Below are positions 30,791 to 41,356 of a stretch of 53,106 nucleotides of DNA, piece after piece (the stretch's first letter is position 1; each line of letters opens with the position of its first letter). Where the stretch lies: the NCBI RefSeq assembly GCF_015351025.1, contig NZ_JADKRV010000018.1, positions 1 to 53,106 on the forward strand, in the 5' to 3' direction. This DNA is from Curtobacterium sp. VKM Ac-1376 (lineage in GTDB: Bacteria > Actinomycetota > Actinomycetes > Actinomycetales > Microbacteriaceae). Both the position numbers and the translations under genes were made by a program. The notes under the pieces are model-generated. The model was not told the DNA's origin. It saw only the letters and a list, made by a program, of their open reading frames with translations, and ran no database searches.

Positions 30791-30802
30791 GCAACCGGTT
30801 GC
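30791..30802. promoter_or_regulatory. Candidate LacI-family operator 1
   Basis: GCAACCGGTTGC is a perfect 12-bp palindrome with a central CG, the hallmark of LacI-family sites. It lies about 130 nt before the binding-protein start. The LacI-family gene of the same operon is the natural candidate ligand. Confidence 0.6.
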
Positions 30803-30850
30803 ACGACATCCGTGACCTGAGTGTGACCGATGAGGTTCCCGAGACACCCT

Positions 30851-30866
30851 GGGTGAGCGCTCACCC
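30851..30866. promoter_or_regulatory. Candidate LacI-family operator 2
   Basis: GGGTGAGCGCTCACCC is a perfect 16-bp palindrome with the GAGCGCTC core found in LacI-type operators (compare the symmetric lac operator core and CebR boxes). It lies between the divergent binding-protein and GT2 genes, nearer the GT2 promoter. It could instead be a short terminator, though no T run follows. Confidence 0.5.
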
Positions 30867-30932
30867 TCCTTCGGGGCACACGCGCCGCGCTGCGGAACCC
30901 CGCACGAACCCCGCCACTGCGGGGCCGGTCCG

Positions 30933-30962
30933 TTGTCCGGACACCGCGGCCGGCCGTAACGT
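30933..30962 (+). promoter_or_regulatory. Promoter of the GT2 gene at 30970
   Basis: TTGTCC (30933-30938), 18-bp spacer, TAACGT (30957-30962), then 7 nt to the ATG. The GT14 gene at 34221 has the same layout (TTGTCG, 18 bp, TAGCGT, 7 nt, ATG). Transcription should start at or next to the ATG. Confidence 0.6.
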
Positions 30963-30969
30963 CCCGCCC

Positions 30970-32298
30970 ATGACCCTGCACTCCTCCGTCACCGTGCCCG
31001 GCCCCCGTCGGGTCGTCAGCGTCGACCTCGACGCGCCGCTGCCGCACCTGGTCGCCGACGAGTCGGGTTCCTCCGCACTCGTCGTCGGCTACCGCGACGG
31101 CTTCCCCGTCACGACCCTCGACGTGCTGCTCACCGCGGACCCGGCCGACGCCGCACGTGCGATCGCGCCCCTGGTGGACGGCCTCGCACGGACCTCCGGT
31201 GCGGCGGAGAACCCGATCCCCGACCTCGAGCTCCCGCTGATCTCGATCGTCGTGTCGACGATCGTCGCCCGGGTCGAGGACATCGGGAAGCTGCTCGACT
31301 TCCTCGCGCACCTCGACTACCCGCGGTACGAGGTCGTCCTCGTGGACAACCGCGTCAAGCTGCCCGAGGTCGACGCCCTGCCCGCGCTGCTCGAGGGTCG
31401 CGACGTCCGGCTGGTCACCGAACGCCGTCCCGGCTGCTCCGCCGGTCGCAACGCCGGCGTCGCCGCCGCGCACGGCGAGATCATCGCCTTCACCGACGAC
31501 GACGTCCGGGTCGATGCGCAGTGGCTCCGATCCATCGGCACGCGATTCGTCCGCGAGCCCGAGATCGCCGCGGTCACCGGCATGATCCTGCCCGTCGAGC
31601 TCGAGACCCCCGCACAGATCTGGTACGAGGCGTACTACGGCGGGTTCAGCGGCGAGCGCACGTTCCAGCCGGTGACGATCGTGCCGGACGACGTCCCCGG
31701 GGTGATGCGCCACGCGCAGGCCAGGGCTGTCCGACCCGACGGCTCCGTGCAGAAGCACTTCGCCGTGTACGGCATCGGTGGCTACGGCGCCGGTGCGAAC
31801 TGGGCCGTCCGGCGCTCGGCGTTCGACGCCGTCGGCGGGTTCGACCCCGTGCTCGGTGCGGGCGTGCCCGCCCGCGGCGGCGAGGACCTGGCGATCTTCA
31901 TCGACATTCTGTGGAGCGGTGGCCGGATCGGCTTCGAACCCCGTGCGGTCGTGCACCACCGGCACCGCCAGGACCTCGCCGGGCTGCACGGGCAGCTGCA
32001 CTCGAACGGCGTCGGGTTCACGGCCCTGATGTGCGAGCTCATCGCCAAGGACCGGCGGCACGCGCTCGTGCTCGCCCGGCTGATGCCCCGCGCCGGCAAG
32101 ATCAAGCTGAAGCAGTTGGTCTCACGGCTGGCTGGCAGGCGTGACGCCGCGGCCGACACCATCACCGAGGCCTCGACGACCCGCATCCCTCGCTCGCTCG
32201 CCTACCACGAGTTCCGCGGCTTCCCGGCGGGCCCGGCGGCGTACTTCCGCAGCCGTCGGTTCTGGCGCGACGTCGAGGAGGGGCGCTTCCGCCCCTAG
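30970..32298 (+). CDS. GT2 family glycosyltransferase with N-terminal accessory region
   Basis: 442 aa. An N-terminal region of about 100 residues precedes a GT-A glycosyltransferase domain starting LISIVVSTIVARVEDIGKLL. Seen: the acceptor-side RNAGVAAAHGEIIAF, the metal-binding DDD at about 176-178 in AFTDDDVRVDAQW, the GGEDLAIF acidic motif, and HHRHR near 330. No membrane helix is evident, so it probably acts at the inner face of the membrane on a lipid-linked glycan. It is monocistronic, divergent from the binding-protein gene, and ends at the 32313-32374 palindrome. Confidence 0.9.
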   Translation: MTLHSSVTVPGPRRVVSVDLDAPLPHLVADESGSSALVVGYRDGFPVTTLDVLLTADPADAARAIAPLVDGLARTSGAAENPIPDLELPLISIVVSTIVARVEDIGKLLDFLAHLDYPRYEVVLVDNRVKLPEVDALPALLEGRDVRLVTERRPGCSAGRNAGVAAAHGEIIAFTDDDVRVDAQWLRSIGTRFVREPEIAAVTGMILPVELETPAQIWYEAYYGGFSGERTFQPVTIVPDDVPGVMRHAQARAVRPDGSVQKHFAVYGIGGYGAGANWAVRRSAFDAVGGFDPVLGAGVPARGGEDLAIFIDILWSGGRIGFEPRAVVHHRHRQDLAGLHGQLHSNGVGFTALMCELIAKDRRHALVLARLMPRAGKIKLKQLVSRLAGRRDAAADTITEASTTRIPRSLAYHEFRGFPAGPAAYFRSRRFWRDVEEGRFRP

Positions 32299-32312
32299 AT
32301 GCAGGAGACGTC

Positions 32313-32374
32313 CGCACCGGACGGACGGGAGGCCCGTGGCAGCGTCGCCACGGGCCTCCCGTCCGTCCGGTGCG
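32313..32374. repeat. Largest type A palindrome, 28-bp perfect arms
   Basis: Two perfect 28-bp arms flank a 6-nt loop (AGCGTC). It starts 14 nt after the GT2 stop and lies before the end of the convergent GT2 gene, the position of a bidirectional terminator. Confidence 0.8.
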
Positions 32375-32401
32375 TGCGTTCCGGGCGCACGGAGCGACAT
32401 C

Positions 32402-32423
32402 GTCGTCGTCGTACGACGACGAC
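32402..32423. repeat. 22-bp perfect palindrome of GTC/GAC triplets
   Basis: GTCGTCGTCGT followed by its exact inverse, centred on GTAC. It lies between two convergent GT2 genes, just beyond the long type A palindrome, and may add a second hairpin to the gene end. Confidence 0.75.
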
Positions 32424-32463
32424 ATGGTCGTTCCCGACCGCGACGACCGTTCGGCACGCGAGC

Positions 32464-33777
32464 TCAACCGTGCCGCGACCGCCCGACGACGTACCGCCAC
32501 GGTCCGCCCAGCGCCGCCACGAGCTCGACGCGCTTCAGGCCCGCCGTCGCCTCGAGGAAGGCATCGTCGACGGGCCACCCGCCCACGGCGTCCACCGCGG
32601 CGGACACCTGGTCCGCCCCCGCTCCCGTGCCCTGGCCGAGCGCTCCCAGTTGCCGCAGCGCCCCGACCGCCCGACGGAGCACGGCCAGCGCGGTCCGGGG
32701 TCGCAACATGAGCTTCGCGACCCACGCACCGAGGCCCGTGCCGTAGCCGAGCGCCTGCGAGCGCAGCGCCGCGCGGTCCGGCCGGTGCTTGTGCCAGACG
32801 ACGGCCGAGGGCTCCACGGCGAGCGCCCCGCCGGAGAACAGCACCCGGGTGAACAGGTCAGGGTCCTCGCCGGCGCGGGCGAGGGTGCCGGGCCCGAGTG
32901 CGACGTCGAAGCCCCCGAGGGCGAGCGCGGCCGAGCGGCGCAGCGACATGTTGGCTCCGGTGCCGAAGGCGCCGACGGAGAACGGGAAGAGTGGCAGGTC
33001 GGCGGGCGGCGCCGAGGTGCGGAACACCCGGCGGTCGGTGTTGCGCGCCCAGGTCACCCGCTCGTCGAAGTACCGCTGCGTGGGCGTCCGGAGTTCCCCG
33101 CTCGGCACGAGACCGGTCACGCAGACGACGTCCGCGTCGCGGGCGTAGGCGTCGGCGAGCGCCGCGAGCCAGTGTCGGTCGACGACCACGTCGTCGTCGA
33201 CGAAGGCGACCACGGCACCGGACGCGAGGGCGAGTCCAGCGTTCCGTGCGCGCGAGACGCCGGGTCGGGCCTCCAGGACGTACTGCAGGCGCGGGTCCGC
33301 GATCGACGCGACCACGTCGCGGGTGGCCGCGGTGGTCGGCGCGTTGTCGACGACCAGGACCTCGAAGTCGTCGTGGTCCGACGCGAGCACCGAGCGCACG
33401 CAGCAGCGCAGGTCGTCCGGTCGGTCGCGCGTGCCGATGACGACGGAGATGCGTCCGACCGGCGTCCCCGCGGGGGCGGCCGGGAGGCCCGTGGCACGCA
33501 GGGCGCGCAGGGCCGGTCCCAGCTCGGCCGGGTCCACGTCGCCGTCAGCATCGACGCTGACGTCGACGAAACCGGCGATCTCGCGTCCGTCGCGGACGAG
33601 CAGGCGAGCGCGACGGAAGCCGGTGGCGCCGGCGAGTTCGACGGCGGACGCGGCGAGCGCCTCCTGTCGATCGACGGCGCCGACCCACGCGGCGCCGGCC
33701 CAGGCGGGCACGTCCGGGGACGGCATCGCGGGCGTGAGCGTGAGCACGCGGGTGGTGGTGGCCTGCTGGTCGGTCAT
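32464..33777 (-). CDS. GT2 family glycosyltransferase, paralogue of the fusion protein's GT domain
   Basis: 437 aa. The N-terminal region (about 1-105) carries WAGAAWVGAVDR and GFRRARLLVRD, nearly the same as in the 1184-aa fusion at 41343. The GT-A domain follows with VVIGTRDRPDDL, RNAGLALASG, the intact metal-binding motif DDD at about 193-195 in AFVDDDVVVDRHW, AGEDPDLF and WHKHR. It is thus the intact counterpart of the degenerate copy. A repeat arm (33481 region) encodes part of the linker ALRATGLPAAP. It lies on the strand opposite to its neighbours. Confidence 0.9.
   Translation of the reverse strand: MTDQQATTTRVLTLTPAMPSPDVPAWAGAAWVGAVDRQEALAASAVELAGATGFRRARLLVRDGREIAGFVDVSVDADGDVDPAELGPALRALRATGLPAAPAGTPVGRISVVIGTRDRPDDLRCCVRSVLASDHDDFEVLVVDNAPTTAATRDVVASIADPRLQYVLEARPGVSRARNAGLALASGAVVAFVDDDVVVDRHWLAALADAYARDADVVCVTGLVPSGELRTPTQRYFDERVTWARNTDRRVFRTSAPPADLPLFPFSVGAFGTGANMSLRRSAALALGGFDVALGPGTLARAGEDPDLFTRVLFSGGALAVEPSAVVWHKHRPDRAALRSQALGYGTGLGAWVAKLMLRPRTALAVLRRAVGALRQLGALGQGTGAGADQVSAAVDAVGGWPVDDAFLEATAGLKRVELVAALGGPWRYVVGRSRHG
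33479..33497. repeat. Single arm of the dispersed palindrome inside a GT2 gene
   Basis: GCCGGGAGGCCCGTGGCAC lies in frame in the linker between the accessory region and the catalytic domain, encoding ATGLPA. No opposing arm is present. Confidence 0.75.
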
Positions 33778-33934
33778 GCTCCGATGCTCCGGTGGGGCTG
33801 CTGCGGGGTCAACGGCGGTCGCCCGCGGTTGCGGCGACGGTCGTCCGACTTGCGGTTTGCCGCCAGCGACCGCCCCCGGCCGGTAGGATCACGAGGACGA
33901 CTCGGCGGCAGCACGCCGGGCACGAGGAGGACGC

Positions 33935-34108
33935 ATGCCGATGGGCCCCACCGACGAGCTCGGCGCAGTGCTCCCCTCGGAACAGAGCGTCTTCGTGGTC
34001 GACACCGTCAGCTGCGTCTGCGGTCACGTTCAGGACGCCCACGAGCACTACCGCCCGGGCACGGACTGCGCCCTCTGCGACTGCCCGAAGTTCCGCAAGA
34101 AGCGCTGA
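33935..34108 (+). CDS. Small cysteine-rich protein, 57 aa, possible zinc-binding
   Basis: 57 aa with a strong ribosome site, GAGGAGG, 4 nt before ATG 33935. The sequence contains CVCGH near residues 27-31 and CALCDCPKF near 45-53, giving five Cys plus several His, a pattern that could bind one zinc ion. The C-terminus is basic (KFRKKR). It lies upstream of the GT14-flippase-GT4 unit in the same orientation, separated by 112 nt that carry the GT14 promoter. I do not recognise a named family; small proteins with this CxC...CxxCxC pattern recur in actinobacteria as hypothetical proteins. Confidence 0.75.
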   Translation: MPMGPTDELGAVLPSEQSVFVVDTVSCVCGHVQDAHEHYRPGTDCALCDCPKFRKKR

Positions 34109-34183
34109 CCAGCCGCCGGAAGCGCTGATCAACGGGGGGGGTGCGGGAAACCGCCGCTTCCCCGCAGACGGGCGCGGATCGCC

Positions 34184-34213
34184 TTGTCGGCCCCGGAACG
34201 GCGCGGTTAGCGT
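34184..34213 (+). promoter_or_regulatory. Promoter of the GT14-flippase-GT4 operon
   Basis: TTGTCG (34184-34189), 18-bp spacer, TAGCGT (34208-34213), 7 nt, ATG. Matches the promoter at 30933-30962 in hexamers and spacing, suggesting that both glycan units are driven alike. Confidence 0.6.
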
Positions 34214-34220
34214 CGCGTCC

Positions 34221-35150
34221 ATGGCCATCTCCCCCGCGGTCCCCGCGTGCATCGTCCTCGCCCACGAGGACCCGACGCACGTGCGTCGACTCGTCGAGGC
34301 GCTCGACCCGTTCCCGGTGTTCCTGCACTGCGACGCGCGCGCCCCGGAGACGGTGTTCCGCGCCATGACCGACGGGCTGCCGGAGCGTGTCCGGCTGCTC
34401 CCCCGCATCCGCACCGGCTGGGCCCGATGGGAGAACGTCGCGGCGGAGGTGTCCGGCTACCGAGCAGCCCTGGCCGAGACCGACGCCTCGCACGTGGCGG
34501 TACTGACCGGCAGCGACTACCCGCTCGCGAACCCGTCCGAGATCGCGGCGCTGCTCGAAGCTCACCGCGGGGAGTCGTTCATCGCCGTCAACCCCCTTCC
34601 CTTCGAGGCCTGGGGGCGTGACGGTGGGATCTCCCGCATCCGGTTCCGGCACTGGGCGTGGCGGAAGCACATGCTCCGGCTGCCGATCCCCCGACGGGTC
34701 CCGCGCGGCGTCTCCTTCGCCGGGGCCTCGCAGCTCAAGGTGCTCGCCCGGCAGCACGCCGCCGCAGTGGTGGACACCGTCGACCAGCGCCCCGACCTGG
34801 TCCGGTTCTGGCGGCGCACCTGGGTCGCCGACGAGACCTTCGTGCCGTCGGTCCTGAGCTCCCCGTCGCTGACACCGGGCTTCGCCGACGAGCACGTCTC
34901 CCAGCCGCTCTGGTGGATCGGGTGGGACGGTACGGCACGGAAGAGCCCGCCGTGGTTGACCGTGACCGACGCCGGGCAGCTGCTCGAGCGTCGGACGGAC
35001 ACGGACGTCGGCGTGCAGCACCTGTTCGCGCGGAAGTTCTCGACCGACCGGAGCGGTGACCTGCTCGACGTCGTGGACGCTGCCTTCGGCCTGCGTCCGG
35101 GCGCGGTGGCGTCGGCGCAGCACGACTCGGCAGCGGTGGTGGCTCCGTGA
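34221..35150 (+). CDS. Core-2/I-branching type (GT14-like) glycosyltransferase
   Basis: 309 aa. It starts AISPAVPACIVLAHEDPTHVRRLVEAL, then VFLHCDARA, and carries LTGSDYPLANPSEI near 95-108, the segment that marks the core-2/I-branching beta-1,6-N-acetylglucosaminyltransferase (GT14) family. No membrane helix or signal peptide is seen. It may add branch sugars to the surface glycan; the linkage cannot be read from sequence. The stop overlaps the flippase GTG by 3 bases. Confidence 0.87.
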   Translation: MAISPAVPACIVLAHEDPTHVRRLVEALDPFPVFLHCDARAPETVFRAMTDGLPERVRLLPRIRTGWARWENVAAEVSGYRAALAETDASHVAVLTGSDYPLANPSEIAALLEAHRGESFIAVNPLPFEAWGRDGGISRIRFRHWAWRKHMLRLPIPRRVPRGVSFAGASQLKVLARQHAAAVVDTVDQRPDLVRFWRRTWVADETFVPSVLSSPSLTPGFADEHVSQPLWWIGWDGTARKSPPWLTVTDAGQLLERRTDTDVGVQHLFARKFSTDRSGDLLDVVDAAFGLRPGAVASAQHDSAAVVAP

Positions 35151-36655
35151 CCCTCCCCCCGCAGACCCGCCGCGAGGCCCGCGCAGCGCGTGAAGCCGAG
35201 GCGGCCCCCGTTGCGACCGTGCCCGAGTCGCTCGACACCGGTTCCGTCGCGGTCCGGAAGGGCGCCTCCGTCCTGTTCGGCCGCGGCCTGCTGTACGTCG
35301 TCGTCTGGTCGATGCAGCTCGTCGTCTCGTCGCTCATCTCCCCGGTGCTCGCGCACCTCATGCCACCGTCCGAGTTCGGCGTCCTCGCCTCGGCCATCGC
35401 CCTGTACCAGGCACTCGTCGTCCTGGCAGTCCTCGGCATCGACCAGGCGTCGGTGCTGCAGCGGGCCGAGGACGGTGACGATCGCCGGGCGCGCGGCCTG
35501 CTCGCCGTCGGCATGGTCACGGCGAGCCTCGTCACCGTCGTCGCACTCACCACGATCCCCGTCTGGGCCGACGCCGCCGGGTTCATCGGCAACCACCCGC
35601 TGCTCCTCGTCGCGGTGCTCTGGACCGGCCCAGCCGCGATCGTGCAGATCTCCCTGGCACTCCTCGTCGCCCAGGACCGCATCCGGATCTTCGCGGTGAC
35701 GAGCCTGCTGTCCTCGATCGGCGGCTCGATCATCGGCCTCGGGCTCCTGACCTGGGTGCACGCCGATGCGACGACCTACGCGTGGGGCGGCGTCGTCGCC
35801 CAGGGCGTGGCGATGGTCATCGGCATCGCAGCGACCCGTCCCCGCCTGGCCGGCCTGTTCGACCACGCGACCACGGCCCGGGCGTTCCGCCTCGGCATCC
35901 CGGTCGCCCTCGGCAACCTGTCGTACTTCGTGCTGAACGCCGGCGACCGGATCGTCGTGCAGCGGCTGCTCGGGCCGGACGAGGTGGCCCGCTACCAGAT
36001 CGCCTACGTCGTCGGTTCGGCAGTCATCCTGCTCCTCACCTTCACCAACCAGGCGTGGGCGCCGCACTTCGCCGCCCTCCGCGACGCGGTCGCCCGTCGA
36101 CAGCTCGCGATGCACGCCCGCGACGAGCTGTACAAGATGCTCGGCCCGGTCCTGCTCGCGGTGACCCTGGTGTCGCCGGTGGCGCTGCCGGTCCTCGCAC
36201 CGGCGTCGTACCGGGTGCAGGAGCTGTCCGTCGTCGTCTTCGTCGTCGCGATCACCGCCTTCCCCGTCGTCGCCAGTGGCGCGACCGGACGCCTGCTCCT
36301 GGTGGAACGCCGCGGTGTCGCCGTCGGCGTGATCGCCGCGATCGCCGGCGCCGTGAACATCGGCGCGAACCTCCTGCTCGTGCCGGTGCTCGGCATCGCC
36401 GGCGCGGGCCTGGCCACGGTCGTCGCCTACGTGATCCTGGCCGCCATGCAACTGCTGGCACTGCCGGACCGCCGAGAGTGGCGCGGACCGGGGCGCCGCA
36501 TCGTCCTGACGACCCTCGCCGCGCTCACCGTCGCCGCCGCGTCCCTCCTCCTGCCGCAGGACGCGCTCTGGAACTCGGTCCGCGTCGCCGGGGTGGTCGC
36601 CTGCCTGCCCTGGTTCCTCCGTCGGCTGAAGACCGCGAGGGGTGGTGTCTCGTGA
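35147..36655 (+). CDS. MOP-superfamily polysaccharide flippase
   Basis: 502 aa with about 12-14 membrane helices, resembling Wzx/RfbX-type lipid-linked oligosaccharide flippases. Typical marks are the N-terminal helix with RGLLYVVVWSMQLVVSSLISPVLAHLM, PSEFGVLASAIALYQAL, and the long second half with GDRIVVQRLLGPDEVARYQIAYVVGS. It would move undecaprenyl-linked glycan units across the membrane. GTG start overlaps the GT14 stop, and its stop overlaps the GT4 start, so the three proteins are translated in coupled fashion. Confidence 0.9.
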   Translation: MTLPPQTRREARAAREAEAAPVATVPESLDTGSVAVRKGASVLFGRGLLYVVVWSMQLVVSSLISPVLAHLMPPSEFGVLASAIALYQALVVLAVLGIDQASVLQRAEDGDDRRARGLLAVGMVTASLVTVVALTTIPVWADAAGFIGNHPLLLVAVLWTGPAAIVQISLALLVAQDRIRIFAVTSLLSSIGGSIIGLGLLTWVHADATTYAWGGVVAQGVAMVIGIAATRPRLAGLFDHATTARAFRLGIPVALGNLSYFVLNAGDRIVVQRLLGPDEVARYQIAYVVGSAVILLLTFTNQAWAPHFAALRDAVARRQLAMHARDELYKMLGPVLLAVTLVSPVALPVLAPASYRVQELSVVVFVVAITAFPVVASGATGRLLLVERRGVAVGVIAAIAGAVNIGANLLLVPVLGIAGAGLATVVAYVILAAMQLLALPDRREWRGPGRRIVLTTLAALTVAAASLLLPQDALWNSVRVAGVVACLPWFLRRLKTARGGVS

Positions 36656-37863
36656 GACCGCGACAGGCTGCGGCCGACGGCACCCGTCGGCTCCGGGTCG
36701 GCGTCCTGGTGACCGGACTCGCGATCACCGGCGGTCTCGAGCGCTGTGTCCTCGAGGACACCCGCGAGCTCGTCGCCGCCGGCCACGAGGTCGAGATCTG
36801 GCACCGGAACGCCCACTCCCCGCGCGCCGCGGAGGGCAAGCTGCCCTACGAGGCGATGGGCCTCCGCCTGGTGCAGGCCACCGACTACCGCTTCGGAATC
36901 CGGACCGCCGCCCGCGACACCTGGCGCTTCGCCCGCGAGGGGCTGCGGATCCGCCGATCGCGCCTGGACGTCCTGTGGTTGAACCGGCCCGAGTACCTGC
37001 CGTTCGGCCGTGTCGTGTCGATGGTGTCCGGTGTGCCGCTCGCGGTGCACCTGCACCACGCACCCAACTACCGGCGTCTCGGGCCGATCGCGGGCGGCCG
37101 GACGCGCTACTTCGCCGTCTCGCACGCGATGGCGCGTGCCTGGGCCGACGCCGGGGCCCCCATGGAGCGCATCACGATCGTGCCGAACGGCGTCGACACC
37201 GACGCCTTCCCGGCCGCGACGCCGGCCTCGACGCAGAGCGCCCGCGCGGCGCTCGGCATCGCCGAGGACACCCCGACGGTGCTCTACTACGGTCGGCTCA
37301 CCCGCTCGAAGGGCGTGCTCGCCCTCCTGGAGGCATGGGGTCGGGTCCTCACGACCGCTGCGGCCCGTGTCCCGGTCGCCACTCCGGCCGCGGTCCACCA
37401 GGTGCCGCCCGCGCCGCTCCTCCTGCTGGCCGGTGCGCTCTACCCGGAGGAGGCGGACGCCGTGCATGCCGCGATCGCCGCGCTGCCCGCCGGATCCGTG
37501 CTCGTGGTGCCCGAGCGGGACGACGTCGTCCCGCTCCTGCACGCCGCCGACGTGGTGGTGGCGCCGTCGATCGAACCCGAGGGCTTCGGCCGGGTCGTCG
37601 TCGAGGCGATGTCCGCCGGCCGTCCGGTCGTCGCCGCGGCGTCCGGCGGCACCGGGGAGATCCTGTCCGGTGACTGGGCGAGGTTCACCGTGGACCCGAC
37701 CGACACCGACGCCCTGGCGGAGAAGTTGCTCGGCACCCTGGCCGAGGCCGAGGCCGACCCGTCCCTCGCCGAGCGGTGCCGCGCATGGGTGCGTGACCGC
37801 TACGGGCGGGAGCCGCACGTCCGGGCGCTGCTGCTCGCGCTGCTCGCACACGCCCGGCGCTGA
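36652..37863 (+). CDS. GT4 family glycosyltransferase
   Basis: 403 aa GT-B retaining glycosyltransferase. Seen: the N-terminal GLAITGGLERCVLEDTRELVAAGHEV, VPNGVDTDAF, YYGRLTRSKGVLALLEAW, and the donor-binding PSIEPEGFGRVVVEAMSAGRPVVA with the EX7E motif. A Pro/Ala-rich insertion (about 242-262) lies between the two Rossmann domains. Last gene of the plus-strand unit; it converges on the GH16 gene, whose stop is 45 nt away. Confidence 0.93.
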   Translation: MRPRQAAADGTRRLRVGVLVTGLAITGGLERCVLEDTRELVAAGHEVEIWHRNAHSPRAAEGKLPYEAMGLRLVQATDYRFGIRTAARDTWRFAREGLRIRRSRLDVLWLNRPEYLPFGRVVSMVSGVPLAVHLHHAPNYRRLGPIAGGRTRYFAVSHAMARAWADAGAPMERITIVPNGVDTDAFPAATPASTQSARAALGIAEDTPTVLYYGRLTRSKGVLALLEAWGRVLTTAAARVPVATPAAVHQVPPAPLLLLAGALYPEEADAVHAAIAALPAGSVLVVPERDDVVPLLHAADVVVAPSIEPEGFGRVVVEAMSAGRPVVAAASGGTGEILSGDWARFTVDPTDTDALAEKLLGTLAEAEADPSLAERCRAWVRDRYGREPHVRALLLALLAHARR

Positions 37864-37907
37864 CCGAGGTCCGGCTCGTCGCCGCCGGCGAGGCGAGATC
37901 GTCGCCG

Positions 37908-38860
37908 TCAGTCGGCGGACGGCTCGGTGGACGGCAGCGTCGCCCGCGGGGTCTCGCCGTCCGCGGGGACGTCGATCGTCATCCAGTCGACGAGCAGCGA
38001 CCCGGCGGCGTCCCGGGGTGGCAGACCCTCGAGGGAACCTGTCTGCACGACCAGGTGCATGCGCTCGACCGGGATGTCCTGCGTGGTGCTGCCGACGACC
38101 TCGTCGTCGACCAGGAACGACATCCGCGACGGCGTCCACTCGATGGTGTACGTGTGCCAGTCGGCCAACGACGCGTCGGTCTCGTGGTGGATGCACTTCT
38201 CGGCCGGGTCGACCAGGCAGTGCACGTTGAGCCAGGCCGGAGCGCCGAGCGCACCCTCGGGGAAGTCGATCTCGCCGTGCGCCCAGACGTTCTCGTCGCT
38301 CCAGAGCAGCACAGCCACCCCGTACCCGTCGACCTCGTCGCTCTTCATCCGGATGCTGTAGCGCCCGGCGGTCTGGCCGCCCCACTGTCCGTCGACGAGC
38401 GGCACGACCCCGCCGGCGAGCGGGGTACCCGCCTTCGTGGTGCGCAGGTGCATGTCGAGCATCCCGTCGTGGGCACTCAGCGTGGACGCCTGGTACCGAC
38501 CGGTCCCCGCGGTGTCCGCGAAGCCGTGGTAGACGGTGAACCGGTCGTCGTACGCCGCCTCGAACCCACCCTCGGTGGTGGTGTCGTCGAAGTCCTCGGA
38601 GAACACCCGGCTCCAGCCGTCGCCGTCGCTCATCGGCATGGCGACACCGCTCGGCCCCGGGCCGACCGGTGTCGTGCCGGTGGTCGCGGCGGCGACGGCC
38701 CCGGCCGCGATCACCAGCGCCCCGGCCGCGACGGCGACCCGTCGCCCCCGTGCCCGGAGGGGCGTGCGGTGACGGGCGACGCCGAGGCCGTGTGCCGGGG
38801 ATGCGCCGTGCGCGGCGGCGGACTGCTCGGCGAGGGGACGGGGGCTGTCCTCATCCGGCG

Positions 38861-38876
<16 letters not shown>
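37908..38876 (-). CDS. Secreted GH16-family glycanase
   Basis: 322 aa. A hydrophobic segment at about 47-66 follows a basic stretch and should act as signal anchor or signal peptide. The mature domain has the GH16 active site EIDFPE at about 201-206 (catalytic Glu, Asp, Glu in ExDxxE). GH16 enzymes cut beta-1,3/1,4-glucans and related polymers; in exopolysaccharide loci such as ExoK they trim the product. It overlaps the PIG-L gene, either by 16 nt (ATG 38876) or by 4 nt if ATG 38864 is used, which fits the operon's other junctions. Confidence 0.87.
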
Positions 38877-41342
<2,466 letters not shown>

Positions 41343-41356
<14 letters not shown>

